Below, in pieces: positions 25,601 to 33,435 of a stretch of 64,000 nucleotides of DNA. The notes under the pieces are model-generated. The model searched no databases. It saw only the letters and a list, made by a program, of their open reading frames with translations, and had not been told where the DNA came from. Within the stretch, counting starts at the first letter, position 1. Every line of letters starts with the position of its first letter. The DNA comes from Mytilisepta virgata (taxonomy: Eukaryota; Mollusca; Bivalvia; Mytilida; Mytilidae): the NCBI GenBank assembly GCA_028015205.1, contig JAPWFG010000024.1:1736001-1800000 (forward strand), read 5' to 3'. The position numbers and the translations under genes are program-made.

Positions 25601-26192
25601 AAGCGATAACATCACTTTTTTATGTCTATCGTTGTCAGTGAAATGTAACTTCCTGTCTGGGAAAACCCTGAGGAAACCGGCAGACTGTCCAAACCGGCCT
25701 TTTTTCTGAGGTCCCGAAGGTGTCCGGTTTACACAGGTTTCACTGTATATGTTTTTCTCTCTTTTTATATATAAATAACTGAAAGCACAGGCTAAATATT
25801 TTTAAAAGAAGAAATGTTTCCTATTTTTGGGGTTTGATTTTGAATTTTCAGTTCTATACGCTAAATACTTCAGGAGAGATATCTGTGTTACAATGTGTTA
25901 GTTTAATGCCGTTTTATGTATTGCAAGATAGCTAGAAACAAAGAATTATATCTATATACTTAAAGGTTCTCAGAGCGTGTGGATTGGAGGAACCGATAGA
26001 GATCAAGAAGGAACATGGATATGGAGCAATTCACAACAGCAGATGTCGAGAGTTTTCTGGGTTTCCGGAACGAATCAACCAAACAATTACAACAACCAGG
26101 ATTGCTTATGTTATTACAAATTAAATGGAAATGATTATGCATGGGCTGATGAAGATTGTTCCCAGGAGTATACTTTTATTTGTGAAAAATAG
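13395..26192 (+). CDS. Lectin A: secreted PAN-like plus C-type lectin protein, 219 aa, four coding exons
   Basis: The coding exons are 13395..13698, 16222..16268, 19345..19426 and 25966..26192 (660 nt including stop), with intron phases 1, 0 and 1. The predicted protein has a signal peptide (residues 1 to about 24) and a Cys-rich PAN/apple-like module (about 40-100; ECAILC, ANCCAASYD, KCFVHD, YC). A C-type lectin domain follows (about 103-219) with W113, YC120, GGWLA, VWIGG (149-153), TWIW, QPN (182-184), QDC191, WADEDC209 and FIC217. The four canonical CTLD cysteines are present. Such proteins are usually secreted and bind sugars on microbes; that role is inferred from family. The tandem paralogue lectin B has the same exon lengths and phases. 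Introns are loaded with transposons. An untranslated upstream exon is possible. Confidence 0.85.
13831..14220 (+). mobile_element. TTAA-flanked MITE family M, copy 1 (390 bp)
   Basis: The element begins GGATGCTCGTTGGTC after TTAA (13827..13830) and ends with GACCAGCGATCCTCT before TTAA (14221..14224). The ends are inverted repeats, as in piggyBac-type non-autonomous elements that target TTAA. There is no ORF. It lies in lectin A intron 1, with an inverted second copy 232 bp downstream. Confidence 0.8.
14453..14838 (-). mobile_element. TTAA-flanked MITE family M, copy 2, inverted
   Basis: This is the reverse complement of copy 1, with an outer end at GACCAGCGAGCATCC just before TTAA (14839..14842) and the other end GGATGATCGCAGGTC just after TTAA (14449..14452). 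It is 386 bp. Together with copy 1 it forms a roughly 1-kb inverted repeat inside lectin A intron 1. Confidence 0.8.
15425..15605 (+). repeat. tRNA-derived SINE, copy 2 (with tRNA-like head)
   Basis: A tRNA-like head (about 15430..15510) contains GGTTTCGATCCCC, close to the pol III B box, after a stem-rich segment GTCTCGTGAGGGCGTGATCG. The body TGCTGCTTCTCCGCCAAGCA...CGGCATCTAG matches the copy at 5551..5722. It lies in lectin A intron 1. It is not a functional tRNA gene, because no complete cloverleaf was found. Confidence 0.7.
15887..16060. repeat. Hairpin element family K, copy 1
   Basis: Inverted arms GTACATTGTCT (about 15940) and AGACAATGTAC (about 16046) enclose AATTTATTCGAACTCGGCAC and CAGGCGAGCCTCGCATTTCG. 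The flank TTTTCCAGCTATTTGTAACA plus TTTTATGTTGCA also matches, inverted, the copy at 52712..52905, which shows a family wider than the hairpin. It lies in lectin A intron 1, close to exon 2. Confidence 0.7.
16222..16268 (+). CDS. Lectin A exon 2: start of the C-type lectin domain
   Basis: A 47-nt micro-exon between TTTTTTAG|TG and GCAAAG|GTATGG, entering in phase 1 and leaving in phase 0. It encodes (L)FKEYIPLKKTWDDAK, the beta-1/alpha-1 start of the CTLD with the conserved W..A. The paralogous exon at 49379..49425 has the same length and differs at three residues (TWSDVQ for TWDDAK). Confidence 0.85.
16855..17105. repeat. Dispersed repeat family R, copy 1 (lectin A intron 2)
   Basis: The copy starts at TATAGCGAGCGCTATAG and ends near TATGCTCGCATCATTGGGGC. 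An inverted copy lies at 45425..45650, with shared pieces such as GGAAATAACTTGCTTCAAAT. No ORF. Confidence 0.65.
17165..17285. repeat. Short palindromic element family P, copy 2
   Basis: The arms are CCGTATCACATGC-type ends (TGTATCACATGC against GCATGTGATACGG) around ATATTAGCCCGAGGGCCTCC. It is related to the copy at 9125..9250. It lies in lectin A intron 2. Confidence 0.6.
17491..17630. repeat. Foldback element, arms about 60 bp
   Basis: The left arm AAATAGTTCATGACACTGAG continues with GGCAATATGCC, TATGGACCGGCGGGT and TGCTCCAAAAACA. The right arm mirrors this as TGTTTTTGGAGCGACCTGCC, AGTCCATACATA, GGCCCG and AGTGTTATGAACTATTT. It lies in lectin A intron 2. Confidence 0.85.
18611..19160 (-). 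pseudogene. LINE ORF2 C-terminal fragment
   Basis: A minus-strand ORF of 152 codons (18611..19069) with further open sequence upstream. It includes RIFIGWSAAKTNMELSN and a Cys/His cluster, CSKCHLPFVDTIEHFTLNC, typical of the C-terminus of non-LTR retrotransposon ORF2 proteins. No RT core is present, so this is a 5'-truncated copy. It lies antisense in lectin A intron 2. Confidence 0.7.
19345..19426 (+). CDS. Lectin A exon 3: CTLD core
   Basis: The exon lies between TTTTTATAG|ACA and TGATC|GTAAGT (82 nt, phase 0 in, phase 1 out). It encodes TYCNNWGGWLATVSTSSENE and YMKNLTD, with the first conserved CTLD cysteine and the GG.LA.V.S..EN motif. The 50384..50465 exon of lectin B has the same length and is closely similar. 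Confidence 0.88.
19533..19800 (+). repeat. Segment duplicated at 28009..28270
   Basis: It starts ACAATAAATCAGTGAATAAA and includes CATTTCTCAATCATCTTTCA and TTCTGAACATGTATGAAAAC. The copy at 28009..28270 keeps the same order of blocks. Here it lies about 100 bp after lectin A exon 3, inside intron 3. Confidence 0.7.
19801..21193. other. Lectin A intron 3 sequence; little recognised
   Basis: Non-coding. It contains a (TA)n stretch at about 20895..20915 and weakly repeated phrases around TGATCAGTGCTAT and GAGCAATAATG between 20940 and 21190. Confidence 0.5.
21194..21450. repeat. Tandem duplication, about 130-bp unit, two copies
   Basis: GCTATATAATGTTACAGTAA begins at 21194 and again at 21324. 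The units are nearly identical through ATTGTATTGATTCTACACT and GAGAAGTGCTATATATTAGA, which points to a recent duplication. Confidence 0.85.
21612..21890 (+). CDS. Unrecognised exon-like ORF, 92 codons
   Basis: An open frame runs from a possible acceptor (CTTATAG|ATTGAG) to a stop at 21888..21890. It encodes an acidic sequence with a short internal repeat (WNNEDATPEMIF then DNEDASPDMIL) and two close Cys (NCVLEEC). I do not recognise a family. It lies in lectin A intron 3, but joining it to exon 3 (phase 1) would give an immediate stop, so it is not part of lectin A in that register. It may be a terminal exon of another gene or a relic of a captured gene. Confidence 0.35.
   Translation: METSRSEKTHFCQLIGYEQEEDRFILNCVLEECVIDIKTSGIQVWNNEDATPEMIFDNEDASPDMILDRTMSFAAIITEVSGVAIHISYLKQ
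22498..22524. repeat. Left terminal inverted repeat of the Tc1-like element
   Basis: The outer end starts TACTCTCTC and the inner end finishes GAAACGCAACAT. It matches the right end perfectly over 27 bp. Confidence 0.92.
22827..23834 (+). CDS. Tc1-like transposase, DD34E, 335 aa, intact
   Basis: A cut-and-paste transposase of the IS630/Tc1 superfamily. Residues 1-110 carry two helix-turn-helix segments joined by a GRPR AT-hook-like linker (RPRSGRPR at 52-59). The catalytic triad is D149 (WFSDESRF), D237 (FQHDNARPH) and E272 (DLNPIEHLW), with 34 residues between the last two. The length of 335 aa is normal for the family. The start is ATG at 22827, with MPRL as in related elements, including the one at 34787. 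It is higher in GC than the surrounding intron, as expected for an inserted coding sequence. I see no frameshift or stop. Confidence 0.95.
   Translation: MPRLDAATRNIAIGRLEAGESQNAVAVTYNVHRSTISRLWGCYLQLGTTTDRPRSGRPRVTTRAQDRYIRLFHLRNRTIAATETAVNVPGLRRISAQTVRNRLRSHGLRARRPYFGATLRRQHRRARVRWCTTVRAWNLQNWRRVWFSDESRFQLEKRDGRIRVYRRRNERFAQNCVVERDNFGGGSVMMWAAISYARNTQLIHIQGNLNAVRYRDEILRPHLLPVIDIRREIFQHDNARPHTARVTVDFLEQQNVNVIRWPSRSPDLNPIEHLWDEVDRRVRQRQPPPQNLQQLQQALQFEWQRIPRVRTQRLIQSMPRRVGAVLQANGGHTRY
23994..24020. repeat. Right terminal inverted repeat of the Tc1-like element
   Basis: It runs from ATGTTGCGTTTC to GAGAGAGTA and is the perfect reverse complement of 22498..22524, followed by the TA target site. 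Confidence 0.92.
24239..24390. repeat. Degenerate minisatellite, about 30-37 bp unit, five copies
   Basis: Successive variants of TGCCAAGTTGGGTGCAACTA plus TACATTGT. It lies in lectin A intron 3. Confidence 0.75.
24391..25258. other. Lectin A intron 3; nothing recognised apart from a C run
   Basis: An 18-C run lies at about 24909..24926. No convincing exon or transposon end was seen. Confidence 0.5.
25259..25572 (+). pseudogene. Degraded coding remnant of unknown origin
   Basis: One open frame (25259..25429) gives a hydrophilic sequence including FRDSGSPVPNLDNF and IDDRDDDNEDDIQ. After stops, a further open stretch (about 25487..25572) gives PTEETYDGEWKQSPLQHVKQ. Both look protein-like rather than random but are not contiguous. 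I do not recognise the family. It may be a transposon remnant or old exon in lectin A intron 3. Confidence 0.3.
25966..26192 (+). CDS. Lectin A exon 4: CTLD sugar-binding half and stop
   Basis: The exon follows the acceptor TACTTAAAG|GT and ends in TAG. It encodes SQSVWIGGTDRDQEGTWIW, then FWVS, the QPN triplet (residues 182-184), NNQDC191, W204-A-D-E-D-C209 and FIC217. QPN replaces the canonical EPN or QPD, so the sugar preference is uncertain. An extra Cys (C193) is present compared with lectin B. Confidence 0.92.
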
Positions 26193-26558
26193 AAAATTCA
26201 AAAAGGGGGAAAAGAAAAACACGCGATAAAGTTTGATAAACAATTTGAACATAACAGGAAACAAAAATTGAAATTAAGTAATATGTATATATATATTGCA
26301 AATGCAGCTAAGCTTAAAATTGAAGCTTTACATAAAAATCATGCCTCATTCACTGCGTGTCCGACATTATCTGTAATTTCTTTTCTCTGATATGTACAAA
26401 ATATTTTTTTTTAAATATCAGTATGCATGTTTACTGTATATTGGTTGTGTAGTGCTTACGTGTACGCTTTAAATGTTTATGTTGTCTTTGAGCATACGGT
26501 TAAATTATTTTTAAAATAACTTCATTAAAAAACTAGTTTTGCTGGCGTTACGACGTTA
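26193..26558. other. Presumed lectin A 3' UTR and flank
   Basis: Non-coding. I see no canonical AATAAA close to the stop, so the 3' end of the transcript is unassigned. Confidence 0.4.
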
Positions 26559-26912
26559 TTGTTGTTGGTATTGTTCAGTTACAAACAGAAAATATTTTCA
26601 AAAGGAACAATGACAGTGTATCGTAAACCGGGATTAAATGGACTGCCAAAACCTTTCAATGTTGACATTGTATGTTTTTTAGAGAAAATAAATATAACAA
26701 GTTTACCATCAGAACTGCGTATTCGTAAATTCCGATTTGATATAAATTTTGTTCATCAGACAACGGGAGGAAAATCAAAGGTGCATCTAACAATTATGAA
26801 TACAGAGAGAGATCAAAACGAGAACAAAGACACAAAAGCAACACATCAGAAAAACACCGAGCAACATCGATCCCACCAAGAAATCGAACTGAACTTAGGT
26901 GGTCCGGATTAG
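26559..26912 (+). CDS. Unrecognised ORF, 117 codons, doubtful gene
   Basis: The protein contains KPGLNGLPKPFNVDIVCFLE, ITSLPSELRIRKFRF and a polar Gln/Asn/Lys-rich tail. The composition is more protein-like than the surrounding shadows, and it starts 367 bp after the lectin A stop on the same strand. No signal peptide, TM segment or family motif is seen. It may be a chance ORF or a retroelement remnant. Confidence 0.25.
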   Translation: MLLVLFSYKQKIFSKGTMTVYRKPGLNGLPKPFNVDIVCFLEKINITSLPSELRIRKFRFDINFVHQTTGGKSKVHLTIMNTERDQNENKDTKATHQKNTEQHRSHQEIELNLGGPD

Positions 26913-27052
26913 TAAACCTTACTTGTCTCTTATTTATTTTATAAGACACCACCCTTGCTGCACATTTGTGTGTCCTTTATTGAAAATAATCGATTGCAGC
27001 GATCTCGGTTCCCAGGAGCCCGTATCGTTCACCTGGACTATGTCCATCTATA

Positions 27053-28015
27053 TTGGCAGTCTGGAGAATTGCTGTCAAATTCAAACTGGCTCATTGGTTT
27101 CAAACAAGAAGATCTTTCAGTAATGTTTCTCCCATTAGATCATATGTTAAAACTATGTTCCATCCTGGCAGCCATCTTCTATGGCGGGCAGAATTATCAG
27201 ATATAATTCTGAAAGAGGACTACTTAAGGACCATTGCTGTCAAGTTTTGTTTCCAATTGGCCAAGTGGATTCAGACAAGAATATCTTTAATATCTTTAAA
27301 TAAATTTCCCATAGGGTCCTATGTTAAACTCTTTGTTGAACTATGCACGGCTTTGTCAGCCATCTCGGATGATGGGCAGGGTCATCAGATATATATCTGA
27401 AAGAGGACCAACTAAGGACCATTGCTGTCAAGTTTTGTTCCAATTGGCAAGTTGTTTCAGGCAAGAAGATATTTAAGTAAATTTCCCATAGGGTCTTATG
27501 TTAAACTATGTTCGGCTCTTTCGGCCATGACGGGTGCAGTCATAGGATACAGTTCTGAAAGAGGACCAACTAAGGACCATTGCTGCCAAGTTTTGTTCCA
27601 ATTGACCCAGTCGTTTCAGCAGGAAGATCTTTAAGTAAATTTCCTATAGGGTCCTATGTTTAACTATGTTCCGCTCTGGCGGCATCTTGGATGGCAGGCA
27701 AGGTGATCGGATAAAATTCTAAAAGAAGACCAACTAAGGACCATTGCTGCCAAGTTTTGTTTCAATCGGCCAAGTGGTTTCTGACAAGATCTTTAAGTAA
27801 ATTCCCTATAGGGTCCTACATAGGTATGTTAAACTATGTTCGTCTCTGGTGGCCATACTGGGAGAGAGGCGGGATCATCGGATATAATTCGGAACGATGA
27901 CCACCTAAAGACCGTTGCTGCCAAATTTTGTTCCAATCAACCAAGTCGTTTCAGACAAGATGATCTTTTAAGTAAATTTCCCATAGTGTCCTATGTAAAA
28001 CTATGTTCGGCAATA
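27053..28015. repeat. Tandem array, about 165-bp unit, six diverged copies (bivalve repeat)
   Basis: Units are marked by CCATTGCTG(T/C)CAAGTTTTGTT at about 27068, 27233, 27421, 27579, 27743 and 27914. Each is followed by TTTCAGACAAGAAGATCTTT, TCCCATAGGGTCCTATGTTA and a GGC(G/A)GCCATCTTGG-like phrase. This wording is common in bivalve genomes. The several short ORFs across it are repeat-derived. Confidence 0.88.
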
Positions 28016-28270
28016 AATCAGTGAAAAAAAAGGAATAGAATCAATGTTACGTCTTAGAGTCATTTCTCAGTCATCTTTCAATTGGTTTGAGGTATAATAT
28101 CATGGCTGATATGAAGTTATATGCAAAATTTTTGACTTACACTTGTATCAGTATCTGGATGTTTTTTTATACGAGGCATGTCTTATAAAAGGTAGCGTAA
28201 ATACGTACAACATGTAATTATTACCTTGTATATTTCAGAACATGTATGAAAACTGTGAGTGGAATATATA
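28009..28270 (+). repeat. Second copy of the 19533..19800 segment
   Basis: It begins GCAATAAATCAGTGAAAAAA and keeps CATTTCTCAGTCATCTTTCA, ATACGAGGCATG and TTTCAGAACATGTATGAAAA in the same order as the lectin A intron 3 copy. No lectin exon was seen beside it. Confidence 0.7.
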
Positions 28271-28449
28271 TATATATACATGTACATAATGGCCTTGAAT
28301 ATAAATACATGTACACGTGGAATATATATACATGTACATAAAGAATTTATTATAAATAAGTCATGACAATGAAAAATTTAGAACTACTTTAATATTCAAA
28401 CATGTGTATAAATGAAATCTTTTTGATATTATTAAGAAGATATATTTAA

Positions 28450-28839
28450 GGATGCTCGCTGGTCATGTTTTGGTCTTTTAGTCAGATTTTCGGAATCCTC
28501 GGTTTTTATCCATTTCTTAAACATTAAAGTTTTTGCCCATGAACCCCCACTTTTTCTTTTATAATGCAATCATATATACCTTAAAATGGTATTTGACAAA
28601 ATTTTATGAAATCCTTTGTATTTTTTTCATATATTTTTGAGAGAAGAAGTTGCCAATGCACAGACAATGAAAAATCCAGAGAAAACCTATTTCCTGCAAA
28701 TATTCAAGGCTTTATAGCTCTAAAATGAGCACATGAACCTATATTTTTTCTTGCTTATTTGTTTACTATTCATATGTTCTCTCAAACTAAAACACCTATT
28801 TCAAACCCTGTTTATTTCATATTAGACCAGCGATCATCC
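28450..28839 (+). mobile_element. TTAA-flanked MITE family M, copy 3 (390 bp)
   Basis: The ends GGATGCTCGCTGGTC and GACCAGCGATCATCC are inverted repeats with one mismatch in 15. TTAA flanks both sides (28446..28449 and 28840..28843). The sequence is close to copies 1 and 2 in lectin A intron 1 and is the same length as copy 1. There is no ORF, so mobilisation would need a transposase from elsewhere (piggyBac type is likely from the TTAA target). Confidence 0.85.
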
Positions 28840-28843
28840 TTAA

Positions 28844-29285
28844 TGCAGACATCCACAAATCATTTTTACAGAATGACGACTATTCTGGTTACTACGTAAG
28901 TTTCCGATATTTGAATAAGCAAAAATGGTTAATGTATTTAATTTATACTTAGAAATGTACCCCTTAAATAAGTCTCTTCATAGATACAAAATTCACATAG
29001 TACATTTAATAAATTGAGTGTGGATATTATACAGGTTTTTAATTAAATTCATTAGTACATCTAGTTCTTAATTGATTAAGTGATTTCTTTCTTTAATATA
29101 TTATCTGATTCTTCTAATTCATTCAAGTCATATTACCCCGTCCTCTATAATTGATATCCATATCATTATTACAGCATATACCTACTTATTAGATCAATGA
29201 AACCATGCAACTTTAGCAACTTACACGGTTAATTCTGTTAAAAAAAATGATTTTCATACCCTAAAGATGTTTGAAAAGTTATATC
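28844..29285. other. Nothing recognised
   Basis: AT-rich spacer between the MITE and the tandem array. Confidence 0.5.
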
Positions 29286-30372
29286 ACACCAGTATTACGG
29301 TAAGTTGCAGAGAAGCTTTTTAAGATATGCGGTATATTTTTGAGCTTAATTCATGTCAAAAGTACAAAATAAGTACCCATCAATTTGAATTTTGTGTTTT
29401 CTTTTTACATGTTTTAAATTACACATCTGTTATAACAAAAATAACTTTTGTCATATATTACACATTCTAATAGAGCTAAGCTTGATTAAGTATTAACCTA
29501 ACATTTTGAGATTATTCACTTTGAACATGTTGAAATTGAAATTTGTTTCATAAAAAAAAGTACCACGGTAAGTCCCCAAAAAAGCCTTTTAAGATACCGT
29601 CATGACCGTTTAATATATATGTATTAAATTCATGTCAAAACATAAGATAATCATATTTCAAGTCTGAAAATTGTATTTTTACTTTAGAAAAACAATAGCA
29701 GTATATAAAAAAAATCACAGTAAACTTAAATCATACAATTTGATTTGGCTAAATTTGACTATGTATCAGCCTAAAAATGTTTAGAAATGTAACATTTGTG
29801 TTTTCTCTGTGAAATTGATTTTTTTGTGATCCAAATGTATTATGGTAAGTGACAGAGAAGCGTTTTAAGATAATGTTTCAAATTTTATAACTAAATTCAT
29901 TTAAAAAATGCCTTAAAGTATAAAAATAAGTAAATGTTAAGTTTGAAAGTTGTATTTTCACTCTGTTATAACAAATATCAATTTTGTCTAATATCGCACA
30001 CTCTGATCGGGCTTAATTTGACTAAGTATGAACCTGAAATTGGTTGAAAAGCTAAATTTTGTATTTTTCACTGTGATTTTTTTTCTTCATCTAACAAGTA
30101 TCACGGTAAGTCGCAAGGATACTTCTTTGGATACTGTAACAAATTTGTCAACTAAAGTCTTACAAAAAATTAATGAAAGTTAGAAAATTGTATTTTTCCT
30201 ACCAAAAGCAGTAACGTTATGGCAAAAACCATATATATCATATATCGCACAATCTTAAAGGCTAGATTTAATCAAGTATCATCATAAAAATGTTTGAAAA
30301 TCTAAATTATGGCTTTTCACTCTGAAATTGATTTTTTTATCAAACAAGCATAACGGTAAGTGGCAGAGAATT
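29286..30372. repeat. Tandem array T, about 265-bp unit, left part
   Basis: Monomers are anchored by ACGGTAAGT(C/T)GCAGAGAAGC variants at about 29292, 29561, 29838, 30097 and 30350. Each continues with TTTTAAGATACCGT, TTAATTCATGTCAAAA and CTGTTATAACAAAAAT-like blocks. The fifth copy is cut by the element at 30373..32135, and the array resumes at 32136. Confidence 0.88.
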
Positions 30373-32135
30373 TGTTTTAGCTCAGGTGAGCTATTGTCAT
30401 CACTTAGCGTCCGTCGTCGTCGTCGTGGGTCTTCTGTAAACTAACTTTTCAATCTTCTTCTCTGAAACCACTAGGCAGATTGAAACCAAATTTTGCAGAA
30501 ATGTTCCTGGGGTTGTTCTCCACAAAGTTTATGTTCTGATCCAAAATTCAACATGGCTGCCAGGGCCATTTTTACACTCTGATTGACTAAAATTTAAAAA
30601 CAACTTGAAGTTCTTATCTGAATTAATTGTTATATTGCAGGAATAAGCCTTACCTGGTGCTCTACAAAGTTTATGTTTTTTGTGCCGATTTGAAATACAA
30701 GGTGGCCGCAACTCCGGGACAAATTTAACATGGGATCCTATTTTACATACATGCAAATATCTTGTCAGAAACCGTTTGACAGATGGAAGTAATGTTATGC
30801 CTGAATGATCAGATAATGATCCTTAACAACATCGATGTATCCGAAATTCAAAAACATAGCTTCCAGGGCCATTTATGCACTCTGATTGACTGAAATTTAA
30901 AAAAATATTTCTGAAACTACAAAAGCAATTAAATTGTTATATTTCAGGAATAATCGTTACATGGTCCTCTACAAACTTTCACTTTTTTGTGCCGATCTGA
31001 AATAAAAATGGCCGCCACTACTGGACACATTTAACATGGGATACTATGGGAAATACATACAAACTTCTTTTCAGAAACCGTTTGACAGATGGAAATAATA
31101 TTATGCCTGAATGATCAGATAATGGTCCTTAACAGCATGGATGTTTTTTGGTTCTGATCCAAAATTCAAAAACATGGCTACCAGGGCCATTTATGCACTC
31201 TGATTTGCTGAAATAAAAAAATCTTCTTCTCTGAAACTACAAAAGCAATTGAATTGTTATATTGCAGGAATGATCCTTATATGGTCCTCTACAAAATGTA
31301 TGTTTTTTTGTGGCGATCCCAAATCCAAGATGGCCACCACCGCGGGACACATTTAACTTTGGATCCTATGGACAAAACATGTACATACAAACGGCTTGAC
31401 AGATGGAAGTAATATTATGTCTGAATGATCAGATATTAGTCCTTACCAAAATGAATGTTTTTGGTGCCGATCCTAAACTCAACATGGCTGCCAGGGTCAA
31501 TTATGCACACTGATTGGCTGAAAATCAAAAATCTTATTATCTGAAACTACAAAAGCAAATGAATCGTTGCATTGCAGGAATGATCCTTACATGGTCCTCT
31601 ACCAAGTGTATGTTTTTCATGCCAAACTTTCATAAATGATCCTTATATGGTCCTCTTTCAGAATTTTGTCCAATGTCCAGGACAGTCAACCAAAATGGCT
31701 GCCACAGACGAACTTTATTCAACATAGGACCGTATGGGAAAATCATTTAAAAATCTTCTTATCTAAGACCACTTGGCCAATTTGGACCAGACTTGGCAAC
31801 TACGTGTATGGTTATCAGATGATCCCCTTTCATAATTGTGTCCGCTGACCTGGCCTGTCAATCAAGATTGCCACCCAAACTGAACTTGGTTTAACATAGG
31901 ACCCTATGGATAAATTTAATTGGCAGATCATCATACCTTAACCTTGGCCATTTGGAACCAACTTAATGCCATCAGTGGTCCTCTTTCAGAATTGTGTTTG
32001 ATGTTCCATGTCAACATAGATGTCCATCACACCCTGTTTAACATTGTACCTATGGGAAAACCAGCCAAGATAAATTTTCAGTCCTGCTGAAGGTGGACAA
32101 GTTAAAGCGATACAGGCTCTTGAGAGCCTCTAGTT
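30373..32135 (+). mobile_element. Bivalve repeat element inserted in array T, about 1.76 kb, no ORF
   Basis: The left end TTAGCTCAGGTGAGCTATTG plus GCGTCCGTCGTCGTCGTCG and the right end AGGTGGACAAGTTAAAGCGA plus GGCTCTTGAGAGCCTCTAG match an abundant bivalve repeat that I recognise. The interior is about five tandem units of around 300 bp with ATGGCTGCCAGGGCCATTTA, GAATGATCAGATAATG and ACATGGTCCTCTACAAA. A TTA at both junctions fits a 3-bp target duplication. Its superfamily is not determinable from what I see. Confidence 0.75.
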
Positions 32136-32560
32136 AAGTTACCGTATCAAATGCATGAACTTAATTCATGTGAATACATCCTAAAAGTATAAAATAAGTA
32201 CATGTCAGGTTTCAAAGTTGTGTATTTTCACTTTAAAAAAACACTTCTATCATAACAAAAATCACTTTTGTCTTTTATCCCACTCTGGTGGGTCTTAATT
32301 TTAGTAAGTATGAACCTTATACTGGTTTCAAAGCTACATTTTGTGTTTTTTTTTCACGGTGAAATTGAAATATTTTCATCTAAAATGTTTAACGGTAAGT
32401 CTCAGAGAAGCTTTTTACGATACCGTAACAAATATATGAATTAAATTCGCGTCAGAACTTTATAAAAGTATAAAATAAGCCTATGTCAGCTTTGAAAAGT
32501 CTTGTATTTTTACTTTAAAAATATCAATATAAAAAATCACATTTTATCTTATATGGACAA
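32136..32560. repeat. Tandem array T, right part after the insertion
   Basis: The array resumes at TTAAGTTACCGTATCAAATG and includes one more GGTAAGTCTCAGAGAAGC anchor at about 32392. This is continuous in register with the left part once the inserted element is ignored. Confidence 0.85.
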
Positions 32561-32924
32561 AATTTCTAAAAAAGACCGAACCTAGTGGTCATAATATAAT
32601 AAAAACAAAAAATAAATACTTAGTAATAGAAAAGAAAAAAAAAATAAACAATTTTTTTTAAATGCAAAACTGGTATTCTTTAAGTAGGATTTAAGGTATG
32701 ATAAATATAAACAAATAAAAGGTAGATAATGGTTACGGTTGAAAGAAGAAAAATTGCTTAAAAGTTATATATACTAAAATACGAATAATTTGTGAAATAT
32801 CCGGCGATAGTATGCATACTTTTTTAAATATGAAACATTTTAACAAAAGTTGAAAGTCTTGGAAGCAAATTATTTGTTTTGATTTACATTATAAAAAAAA
32901 TTAAACTACGCATCCACCGTCCTG
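32561..32924. other. Nothing recognised
   Basis: A-rich spacer without repeat arms or coding frame. Confidence 0.5.
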
Positions 32925-33435
32925 ATGACCACTTCCATAATGTAGCCTTTCTACTTAAAAACATGAATCTTTATTAATAATTATATGAAAACATTTTTCT
33001 TATTGTTTCCAGTTTAAATATTCATAATTATTCTAAAAAAAACTTAACTCATCGTTACTAAAATGGTGAAAAATGGTTACAAAATATTGCCAAGTTCTTT
33101 GTATCTGTGATCAGAGTATTAAAGTTGCTAAAAAGACTGGTACAAGACTCACTAGACTTATCTAGTGACATTTCCTTAGGCTCATCTACTGGTACCTCAT
33201 GAAAGTCAGATGTTGTTCTGGAGTTAAGTCGCATTGTCCATAAAAAAATCAAATATGCACGAAAAATCCGAAAATTAGCAATTTTCGGGTAAATTAAAAA
33301 ACGTGTCGACTTAGATGGGCTCAATATATCTTGTTGGAATTTGAAACATACTTTGTTCAGATAAGTATCTTTCAATGGTCAACTGCTAATCAATGCTAAG
33401 CATATAGCTTCAACTCCTATTTTGTGTTTTAATTT
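32925..33435 (+). repeat. Dispersed element family N, copy 1 (rearranged)
   Basis: The left half (32940..33180; TAGCCTTTCTACTTAAAA, TTGTTTCCAG, AATGGTGAAAAATGGTTACA) matches 57859..58090 directly. The right half (33230..33435; ATTTTCGGGTAAATTAAAAA, GTTGAAGC-type phrases) matches 57595..57850 in reverse. The two halves are therefore in a different relative orientation in the two copies. Confidence 0.75.

Noticed and set aside
27053..27634. Several 70-115-codon ORFs in different frames
   Set aside because: All arise from the ~165-bp tandem repeat with shared wording; no start context or domain.
29286..32560. Regular repeats that could suggest a CRISPR-like array
   Set aside because: Units are ~265 bp and diverged, without constant short repeats and unique spacers. 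This is eukaryotic tandem repeat DNA.
33058..33375. 105-codon minus-strand ORF
   Set aside because: It lies within dispersed element family N; the copy at 57595 has a different arrangement and no matching frame.
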